From positions 1 to 10,641 of the forward strand of contig CAYXRN010000112.1 in assembly GCA_964467635.1 (NCBI GenBank): 10,641 bases of DNA, read 5' to 3'. Numbering within the stretch: position 1 is the first letter of the stretch; each line of letters starts with the position of its first letter. The notes under the pieces were generated by a model that was not told the origin of the DNA, searched no databases, and was given only the letters and a program-made list of their open reading frames with translations. Below are positions 6,064-10,641 of this stretch, in pieces. Made by a program: the position numbers and the translations under genes. This DNA comes from FW021-bin31 sp964467635. Its GTDB lineage: Bacteria; Bacteroidota; Bacteroidia; Chitinophagales; Chitinophagaceae.

Positions 6064-6957
6064 TTCCTCTGCTAATTCGTTGTTGACCATGGCACCTGTG
6101 AGGCTTCCACTTTGAACGGCATTGGCTATCGAACGCATCATTCCGGAATTATCGCCGCAAGCAAATATCCCCTCAACTGTTGTCTTTTGGAAAGGCCCTA
6201 CCTTTATGTGTCCTTGCTCAGTAAGCTCACAACCTAGTTGAATTGGTATTTTCGAATATTGTTCAAAAGGAAGTGCTGCATACAAACATTCAAAGGGTGC
6301 CTTTTGGCCATTCTTAAAAATCACGTTTTCGATGCGTCCCTCCTGATGTTCAATGGCTGAAATCTCAGCCTCCTTGATTTTTATAGCATGGTCGGCTAGT
6401 TTTTTGATTTGGTCAGAAGTAAAATCGGCTTTACCAGAAGTAAGAATGGTTAAATCATCCGTTAGGTTTTTGACCAGGGGAGCCAGGTGCATCGCTTTTT
6501 CCGCATTCGCTAATAGGGCTGTTTGGCAGTTACGGAATTCATAACCATGACAATAAGGACAGTGCACAACTGAAATACCCCAACAGTCAGAAAAGCCTTT
6601 TATATCAGGCATGACATCTGCAATCCCCGTGGCTAAAATCAGTTTTTGAGCGGTACATTCGTTGCCTGATACGGTTTTAACCAGAAAGCCGCTTTTTACC
6701 GTTTCTCCGCTAATAGCCTTATCTTCCCAAAAACCAACGGAACTATAGTTTAATACCTGTTTCTTGGCGATGTCTCTTATTACATCTGGACGGGCCCCGT
6801 CCTGTGTGATAAAATTGTGGGCCTGAGGGGTCTGTCGGTTGCAAGGCAATCCACTGTCTATAACCAACACTTTTCTTAGTGATCTGCCCAACGTCATTGC
6901 CGCGGAAAGCCCGGCATAGCTTCCTCCGATGATGATTACCTCGAAATCTGTATGCAT
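6055..6957 (-). CDS. Thioredoxin-reductase-like NAD(P)/FAD-dependent oxidoreductase
   Basis: 300 residues from the chosen start MHTDFEVIIIGG; an upstream ATG at 7005 would add 16 residues of non-homologous leader before the FAD motif. Domains: FAD-binding VIIIGGSYAGLSAAMTLGRS (7-26), LILATGI (106-112), the redox centre VHCPYCHGYE with Cys133/Cys136, and the second FAD motif VEGIFACGDNSG (261-272). The CxxCHGYE form is that of small TrxR-like flavoproteins, including the disulfide oxidases of the gliotoxin GliT group, rather than classic TrxB. The site that should hold the NADPH-binding glycines reads TALLANAEKAMHLAP (146-160), so the GxGxxA/G pattern is missing. It may use another reductant or act as an oxidase; that is inference. 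It is cytosolic and diverges from a Fur-family regulator, with operator-like repeats in its promoter. Confidence 0.85.
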   Translation of the reverse strand: MHTDFEVIIIGGSYAGLSAAMTLGRSLRKVLVIDSGLPCNRQTPQAHNFITQDGARPDVIRDIAKKQVLNYSSVGFWEDKAISGETVKSGFLVKTVSGNECTAQKLILATGIADVMPDIKGFSDCWGISVVHCPYCHGYEFRNCQTALLANAEKAMHLAPLVKNLTDDLTILTSGKADFTSDQIKKLADHAIKIKEAEISAIEHQEGRIENVIFKNGQKAPFECLYAALPFEQYSKIPIQLGCELTEQGHIKVGPFQKTTVEGIFACGDNSGMMRSIANAVQSGSLTGAMVNNELAEEQF

Positions 6958-7062
6958 AATGATTGTTTTTAGAACTGTTGAGAGAGCTACCTGAAGCGTA
7001 AGCATTCCTCCCGGTATTCCTCATTGTTTTATTGATTGGCTGTCTTCCTATTCTTTAGGTTA

Positions 7063-7081
7063 TGCAACTAAGTCGCAATAA
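7063..7081. promoter_or_regulatory. Fur-family operator-like repeat, copy 1
   Basis: TGCAACTAAGTCGCAATAA, identical to the copy at 7116-7134. The core TGCAACTAAGTCGCA is a near-perfect dyad: its reverse complement differs only at a few central and paired positions. It lies just downstream of the predicted start of transcription of the flavoprotein gene. Confidence 0.7.
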
Positions 7082-7085
7082 TTAT

Positions 7086-7117
7086 TTTGCAAAAGTAGCA
7101 GCTATTTATTAATATTG
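7086..7117 (+). promoter_or_regulatory. Putative promoter of the Fur-family gene
   Basis: TTTG at 7086-7089 and TAATATTG at 7110-7117 (one mismatch to TAnnTTTG) are separated by 20 bp. The start of transcription would fall near 7124 inside operator copy 2, consistent with autoregulation. Confidence 0.45.
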
Positions 7118-7120
7118 CAA
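7090..7120 (-). promoter_or_regulatory. Putative promoter of the flavoprotein gene
   Basis: On the minus strand, TACTTTTG (complement of 7090-7097) fully matches TAnnTTTG, and a TTG (complement of 7118-7120) lies 20 bp upstream inside operator copy 2. Transcription would start near 7083, directly beside operator copy 1, leaving a leader of about 125 nt. Operators on both sides of the -7 element suggest repression. Confidence 0.55.
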
Positions 7121-7134
7121 CTAAGTCGCAATAA
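7116..7134. promoter_or_regulatory. Fur-family operator-like repeat, copy 2
   Basis: Second exact copy of the 19-bp repeat, beginning 53 bp after the first, close to five helical turns. It ends five bases before the Fur-family start codon at 7139. It argues against the in-frame ATG at 7115, which would place the operator inside the coding region. Confidence 0.7.
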
Positions 7135-7138
7135 AAAT

Positions 7139-7519
7139 ATGAAAAGAAGAAATACACAGTCCAAGACGGAAGTTCTTGAAGTCCTCAAAGCGTCGGGGAC
7201 GGCACTTAGCCATGATATGATACGGGCCAATATCAGTTCAGGCATGGACCGGGCTACTATTTACAGGGTACTCAACAGGTTTTGTGAGGACGGTAAAGTC
7301 CACAGAATTGTCGGGGATGATGGAAAACAATATTTTGCAATATGCCCTGATTGCGGAGAAAAAAAACAAGTTCATTCTCACAGTCATATTCACTTCAGGT
7401 GCCTGCAGTGTGGTAAAGTTGAATGTTTGGATAGGGATATTTCCATCCCTTTGCCCGAGGGATATGTAGCCAAGGTGCACAACTTGGTTATATCCGGATT
7501 TTGCAATAACTGTTCATAG
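7139..7519 (+). CDS. Fur-family metalloregulator (Fur/Zur/PerR type)
   Basis: 126 residues from MKRRNTQ; the in-frame ATG at 7115 is rejected because it overlaps the operator repeat. The N-terminal winged helix covers residues 8-60, with SSGMDRATIYRVLNRFCEDG (33-52) as the recognition helix region, a strong family signature. The C-terminal half has the metal-binding His/Cys cluster VHSHSHIHFRCLQCGKVECLD (78-98), then VHNLVISGFCNNCS. Three CxxC pairs are visible: Cys69/72, Cys88/91 and Cys122/125. The second and third form the structural zinc site of the family; the first is an extra pair. It is short for Fur and looks more like the Zur or PerR side, but the sensed metal or oxidant cannot be decided from sequence. 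It diverges from the TrxR-like flavoprotein, its likely target, and probably regulates itself. It ends 16 bp from the convergent methyltransferase gene. Confidence 0.9.
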   Translation: MKRRNTQSKTEVLEVLKASGTALSHDMIRANISSGMDRATIYRVLNRFCEDGKVHRIVGDDGKQYFAICPDCGEKKQVHSHSHIHFRCLQCGKVECLDRDISIPLPEGYVAKVHNLVISGFCNNCS

Positions 7520-7535
7520 ATTTGTCCTTTACAAA

Positions 7536-8381
7536 TCACTTGGCACCGGAAATAACCAGCGTGCTTCCACCAATTACAACCTTTCCGGCCGGATATTTTT
7601 TATTTATAATCTCCTGAACCTCTCTTTTTATTGTTTCTTTTGTTTTTTCATCCGCTTTGCTAACCGCCAAGGCCAACGGCGCCGTTACGTCGGTTATCAT
7701 CCGCCAATACATCTCCGGACTGCCAAAATTGAAGGTGCAAGGAACTTCCTTGTCAGTAGCATTTTTGAACCCAGATTGTTGCAACAGATTAGTAACCAAA
7801 CCCTTTTTAGCACAGCGAAACAGCCCCGGAGTATCCGGCCCCGGGGGAAGCAAATGCAAATGCTTATTGATTGTTTGCGCAACTATCGTCGCCCAGGGAT
7901 TTTTCTCGGGAACGTTCCATACTGACAGTACCACCCTAGATCCAGGCTTTAGGACCCGGTACATTTCCTGGCTGGCCAGAAGAAGGTCGGCTGCAAACAG
8001 AAACCCGAGCCGGCAACTTATTGCGTCGAAAGAACCATCAGGAAATGGCAGGTCACAAACATCACAAACTCGGGTGTCTATATTAACAATCCCTCTTTTA
8101 GCCGCGTTTTCCAGTGCTATCTCCAGCATTTTCTCTGAAAGGTCTGTGAGCATAACTTTCCCATTTTTCATCATAGCCGCGATGCTCAGCCCCGGCTCGC
8201 CAGTCCCCGATGCGATGTCCAATAAATAATCATGCTCCCCTATATCCAGTAAGCGTATGGTTTCCTCCTTCAATGGGGCTAATGTTTGCATCAATAGACT
8301 GTCCCATTTTTTCCATTGGGAGGAATACATATTCCATGTCCTCTTTTGTTGTGCACTGATCTTTTCGAGTTCTTTTTTCAT
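7536..8381 (-). CDS. Class I SAM-dependent methyltransferase (UbiE-like)
   Basis: 281 residues from MKKELEK. A longer in-frame reading from 8423 adds MLNLKILHFLKIRI, which is outside the family pattern, so the inner ATG is preferred. Motif I, YLLDIASGTGEPGLSI (52-67), binds SAM, followed by the acidic end of strand 2 at LTDLS (Asp80), the motif around VCDVCDLPFPDGSFDAISCR (105-124), and YRVLKPGSRVVLSVW (141-155). The C-terminal 120 residues, with NPWATIVAQ and LLPPGPDTPGLF, resemble the variable substrate cap of UbiE/COQ5-like small-molecule methyltransferases. The acceptor is unknown. It lacks the conserved cysteine set I would expect of an arsenite methyltransferase. It is cytosolic and converges on the Fur-family gene with a 16-bp gap and no visible terminator hairpin. 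No operon partner follows. Confidence 0.85.
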   Translation of the reverse strand: MKKELEKISAQQKRTWNMYSSQWKKWDSLLMQTLAPLKEETIRLLDIGEHDYLLDIASGTGEPGLSIAAMMKNGKVMLTDLSEKMLEIALENAAKRGIVNIDTRVCDVCDLPFPDGSFDAISCRLGFLFAADLLLASQEMYRVLKPGSRVVLSVWNVPEKNPWATIVAQTINKHLHLLPPGPDTPGLFRCAKKGLVTNLLQQSGFKNATDKEVPCTFNFGSPEMYWRMITDVTAPLALAVSKADEKTKETIKREVQEIINKKYPAGKVVIGGSTLVISGAK

Positions 8382-8528
8382 AATCCTGATTTTAAGAAAA
8401 TGTAGTATTTTCAGATTAAGCATTTGTCAGCTGGGTGGCCGAACGGTTCGGATCTTGGTATAGGGAGAAATCCGGAAGCACCAAACTGTCCACCTGCTTA
8501 AAAATCCAACAAAGGAACTGCAGTTGAT

Positions 8529-8612
8529 TTAACCCTCATCTGTTGCTTCACCGACCCGCCTGGCTACATCTTCCACAGCTTTCCTGTTAGACCAATCGCT
8601 TCCCAATATACA
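8529..8612 (-). pseudogene. Short C-terminal gene relic, possibly a flavodoxin-type reductase
   Basis: The minus strand reads LGSDWSNRKAVEDVARRV then GEATDEG and a TAA at 8529-8531. It is preceded in frame by TGA and an A/T-rich block. The piece looks like the C-terminal helix of a protein, and the DWSNRKAVEDVA pattern resembles ends of NADPH-dependent FMN reductase or flavodoxin-like proteins as I remember them. The length is too short for a firm call. Confidence 0.3.
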
Positions 8613-8736
8613 TCAAAATATCTCATTAAATTTATTTAAATATAATATTATAGTTTTACAAAAGAAATCTACTACGCTGGTCATGCCAAAATGCAACACT
8701 GCCTCCCTAAGTAACTGAAGATGAACGTATCTTTAT

Positions 8737-8950
8737 CCTTCCAGCCACACGGGCTTTCTTAAAAATACCAACGGAGAGTTTCGGGTAAGCAGTCTCCAGG
8801 ATATAAACGTCCCGGGTGAAAGTACATGAGTCCAAACGTTGTAAGAAGATAGACTTTGCCCCGGGAGGCTAAAGCCGTCGTGATGAAGGATTGGCACGTA
8901 ACGAATGATACTAAGATGGAATAATTAGAAAGAGTTATGTATCTTTATAC
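8737..8950 (+). ncRNA. Structured-looking non-coding stretch, possibly a group II intron fragment
   Basis: This stretch is not coding in any frame and has the composition of a structured RNA, with runs such as GTCCCGGGTGAAAGTAC, CCCCGGGAGGCTAAAGCC and TTGGCACGTAACGAATG. These loosely recall domain I segments of bacterial group II introns, but I find no clear domain V hairpin, no 5' GTGCG end and no reverse transcriptase gene. If it is an intron, it is a fragment. GTATCTTTAT occurs at both edges (8727-8736 and 8939-8948), which may be chance. Confidence 0.25.
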
Positions 8951-8956
8951 GCTATA

Positions 8957-8974
8957 GGCCCTTAGACAAGGGCC
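8957..8974 (+). other. 7-bp perfect hairpin upstream of the HXXEE gene
   Basis: GGCCCTT and AAGGGCC enclose the loop AGAC, 27 bp upstream of the GTG start. CTTAGACA is repeated at 8961-8968 and 8981-8988. No T-run follows, so it is not a typical terminator; it could be a leader structure or the end of the preceding structured stretch. Confidence 0.5.
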
Positions 8975-9001
8975 CGAGGGCTTAGACATAACTTAAACAG
9001 C

Positions 9002-9634
9002 GTGAACTTTTTACGTAATCACTGGTATGATATTGGTGGATTTTTAGGCGTAGTTACGCTCGGAATACTGTACTTTTTCTTGCCCGTCATATCCCACTAT
9101 CAGGCATTGATGTGGTTTAGTTTGATTTCCCTTTTTTTTCATCAGGTCGAAGAATACCGGATCGTCGGCACGTTCCCGGGAATGATTAATAATGTCGTCT
9201 TCAATAGTCCGCTACCAGACAGGTATCCCCTGAACAGCAATACCTCTCTTATAATCAACGTATGGATCGGTTGGTCCCTTTATTTGCTCGCGGCCTTAAC
9301 CGCAGAGCAGCTTATCTGGCTTGGAATGGCCACCATATTGATTTCATTAGGCAACATTATAGCCCATACCATCCTCTTCAATATCAAAGGAAAAACAATT
9401 TACAACGCGGGACTGGCGACAAGCTGGCTGCTGTTTTTTCCTTGTGTTTTCTTTTTCTTTAAAATCGTTCACGAAGAGGGTCTAGCTTCCTCCATAGATT
9501 ATTTAATAGGCATCCCGTTGGGGATACTGATCAACATTTTCGGGGTATTTAAACTCATAACCTGGCTCGCAGACAAAAATACTACAGCCCTATTTAAACA
9601 AAGACAGTTGCTGCCCTGCGACCGAAATCACTAA
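9002..9634 (+). CDS. HXXEE-domain membrane protein
   Basis: 210 residues. The diagnostic motif is FFHQVEEYRIVGTFPG (45-60), with His47, Glu50 and Glu51 giving H-x-x-E-E. Further family positions are SLGNIIAHTILFNIKGK (115-131, with Asn118 and His122) and YNAGLATSWLL (134-144). Five or six membrane segments are seen, at about 11-30, 35-48, 84-108, 110-127, 139-155 and 166-190, so it is an integral inner-membrane protein. The conserved His/Glu residues near the membrane suggest a metal-dependent activity, but the family has no established function. The start is GTG at 9002; no ATG lies upstream in frame before a stop. A DUF4345 gene follows 24 bp downstream on the same strand, so the two are probably co-transcribed. 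Confidence 0.85.
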   Translation: MNFLRNHWYDIGGFLGVVTLGILYFFLPVISHYQALMWFSLISLFFHQVEEYRIVGTFPGMINNVVFNSPLPDRYPLNSNTSLIINVWIGWSLYLLAALTAEQLIWLGMATILISLGNIIAHTILFNIKGKTIYNAGLATSWLLFFPCVFFFFKIVHEEGLASSIDYLIGIPLGILINIFGVFKLITWLADKNTTALFKQRQLLPCDRNH

Positions 9635-9658
9635 ATTAATCAACTTAAAAAAACAATT

Positions 9659-10030
9659 ATGATCTTAGCACTCAGAATCGTATTGGGCCTTGTCGCCCTC
9701 ATCTGTTTCCTCGGAGGAATAAATGTGATGCTAAAAGGAGCGATGTACTTCTTGCCCAAGGATGTGCCCACGCAACGTATTTTAGACGACCTGGTGCGGT
9801 TTTTAAGCGGTATATATCTAGGCGCAGGATTTTTGTTTGTATACGCCGCGTTCCATGTTTCCGCTATCGGACATACCCCTTATTTTCTCGGGATCATGGT
9901 TATGTTTTCGGGATTGGGACGTTTATATTCGAGGGTTAAAGTAGGATCCGCCGGTAAGTACTTCGACTTCATTCTTATTTTCGAAATTTTGCTCGGATTA
10001 GCAATAATTCTGCTGGAATGGCTACGATAG
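9659..10030 (+). CDS. DUF4345-family membrane protein
   Basis: 123 residues with four predicted membrane segments: about 4-22, 45-65, 72-90 and 102-121. The conserved core VRFLSGIYLGAGFLFVYAAF (46-65) followed by FLGIMVMFSGLGRLYSRVKV (76-95) is the signature of the DUF4345 family, small four-helix membrane proteins of unknown role. The start at 9659 is supported by the AAAAAACAATT leader and full family length. It lies 24 bp after the HXXEE gene and probably shares its transcript. No signal peptide is apparent beyond the first membrane helix. The family is fairly certain; the function is unknown. Confidence 0.82.
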   Translation: MILALRIVLGLVALICFLGGINVMLKGAMYFLPKDVPTQRILDDLVRFLSGIYLGAGFLFVYAAFHVSAIGHTPYFLGIMVMFSGLGRLYSRVKVGSAGKYFDFILIFEILLGLAIILLEWLR

Positions 10031-10244
10031 AAGGGAAAAAGTAGAAGCGGCCGAATCAACCTATATATATATCTCCTATGAGAGCAGCAAGTCAAACGAA
10101 TGCAAGCAAGCAAGTATAATCATTTAGGAAAATACGCACAAAAAGCTGCCTTGGTTCGGGAACCCGAGAATCCGAAACCATCTTGAATATTGCAGCACCG
10201 GTGGCAACACCATTGTTTATCCAAGGTTTGTAGCATCCTGGCAG
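10031..10244. other. 214-bp intergenic stretch flanking the tnpB remnant
   Basis: No gene. It contains TATATATATAT at about 10062-10072, a GCAAGCAAGCAAG run near 10103, and an imperfect dyad GGTTCGG (10153-10159) with CCGAAACC (10172-10179). It is probably the host DNA next to the transposon right end. Confidence 0.5.
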
Positions 10245-10300
10245 GTGAACTACCCACCCACGGCAGAGCCGATGGGTTGGGCTTCGGGCTTCACAGACCT
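10245..10300 (-). ncRNA. Candidate omega/reRNA 3' end and IS200/IS605-type right end
   Basis: At 10253-10281 a strong hairpin forms: CGGC/GCCG around AGA, extended by two CCCA/TGGG pairings with single-base bulges. It overlaps the last codons of tnpB and is followed on the minus strand by GTAGTTCAC, ending near 10245. In IS200/IS605-family elements the guide RNA of TnpB is encoded by the 3' end of tnpB plus the right end, with the guide read from flanking DNA. By that model the guide would begin at about 10244. The hairpin is seen directly; the RNA role and exact end are inference. Confidence 0.55.
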
Positions 10301-10641
10301 ACGCTTCTCAAAAGAAGTCTGATTTGAGTCTCCACCGGTGTAATCGACAGTCCCTGCCGATAGAATGTTTTTTGCTGCGTTCAAGCCGCTGTCTAAGACC
10401 CTATTGCAATTACTACAAGTCCATTCCCTGTCTTGTAGTTTCAAATCTTCTTTAATCCAAACACCCATTACAGGTTTTAGATGACGGAAAGAACCGGTCG
10501 ATCCTTATTAGCTTCTTGCCCTACCAATCACACTTGTAATTTAAGTACGTCACAAATGTACCCCAACTTGAATCGGCTATATGTTCTGATAGTTTTCTGT
10601 TCTTAATCATGCCTTTAACATTTAAGGTCTCAACAACTATC
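10250..10641 (-). pseudogene. tnpB: Decayed tnpB (IS200/IS605 OrfB, RNA-guided nuclease), 5' part beyond the window
   Basis: TnpB is the RNA-guided DNA nuclease of IS200/IS605-type transposons and the ancestor of Cas12. On the minus strand, coming in from the right edge, the reading is IVVETLNVKGMIKNRKLSEH (RuvC-II, Glu at 10629-10631), then SSWGTFVTYLNYKCDW, a TAG at 10521-10523 where the family has Tyr, GKK, and FFPSSKTCNGC. The frame then shifts near 10460 into WIKEDLKLQDREWTCSNCNR, a zinc-ribbon CxxC, and VLDSGLNAAKNIL. The four zinc cysteines survive only across two frames. In the RuvC-III motif, usually DRDxNAA, the catalytic Asp is Gly (DSGLNAA). So it has a nonsense codon, a frameshift (one base gained or two lost) and an active-site change: clearly dead as a protein. 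The tail (RRSVKPEAQPIGSAVGG) overlaps the right-end hairpin. No tnpA is visible. A 72-codon ORF from 10468 is only the last intact segment. Confidence 0.88.

Larger units (their letters stand above)
8382..9001. other. 620-bp gene-free stretch between the methyltransferase and membrane-protein genes
   Basis: No intact ORF with a convincing start. It holds, from left to right: leader sequence of the methyltransferase gene; CCGAACGGTTCGG at 8444-8456, a small hairpin; a short minus-strand coding-like relic ending at 8529; a very A/T-rich block at about 8615-8670; and a G/C-richer, structured-looking stretch from about 8740 to 8990 just before the HXXEE gene. I see no complete RNA gene. Confidence 0.5.

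Noticed and set aside
7500..7550. Possible bidirectional terminator between the convergent Fur-family and methyltransferase genes
   Set aside because: Only 16 bp separate the stops and no stable inverted repeat with a T-run is present.
7657..8229. 190-codon plus-strand ORF opposite the methyltransferase
   Set aside because: It is the antisense shadow of a clear SAM methyltransferase and has no recognisable motif or leader.
8430..8500. GGTGGCCGAACGGTTCGG resembles the D-arm region of a class II tRNA (Ser/Leu)
   Set aside because: No T-arm GGTTCGAATCC, no matching acceptor stem and no anticodon arm could be found in the following 70 bases.
10062..10112. TATATATATAT and GCAAGCAAGCAAG short tandem repeats
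   Set aside because: Very short, low-complexity runs with no sign of a CRISPR or functional satellite structure.

Overview
The window looks like a chromosomal accessory region of a Bacteroidetes bacterium, probably of the Sphingobacteriaceae or Chitinophagaceae type. The grounds are: AT-rich leaders of the form AAAACA-ATG without Shine-Dalgarno sequences, promoter-like TAnnTTTG elements, and protein families and wording typical of that phylum. No rRNA, tRNA or CRISPR array is visible. I do not see a complete new multi-gene system.

Left third (1-2286): a decayed defence-type region. It holds an internal fragment of an Eco57I-like restriction-modification methylase on the minus strand, a frame-broken unrecognised gene, and one intact AT-rich gene for a PD-(D/E)XK nuclease-fold protein, separated by stretches of about 300 and 470 bases without intact genes.

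Middle (2287-8381): ordinary metabolic and redox genes in regulator/enzyme pairs. An aldo/keto reductase resembling E. coli YdbC/PdxI is followed by an AraC-family regulator. An HxlR-family regulator diverges from a QorB/YtfG-like quinone reductase, with perfect palindromes in the shared 124-bp promoter region. A thioredoxin-reductase-like flavoprotein diverges from a Fur-family regulator, with two identical 19-bp operator-like repeats in between. A class I SAM methyltransferase converges on the Fur gene. The common theme is small-molecule redox or electrophile response, with each regulator next to its likely target.

Right third (8382-10641): a 620-bp gene-free stretch with probable gene remnants and structured RNA-like sequence, then a two-gene cluster of small membrane proteins (HXXEE family and DUF4345 family). 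At the right edge is a decayed IS200/IS605-type tnpB running off the window, whose 3' end still carries a strong hairpin expected for its omega/reRNA and transposon right end.

The most interesting items are the tnpB pseudogene with a preserved 3' RNA hairpin, the two divergent promoter architectures, the orphan PD-(D/E)XK protein beside a methylase remnant, and several remnants with no annotated start.
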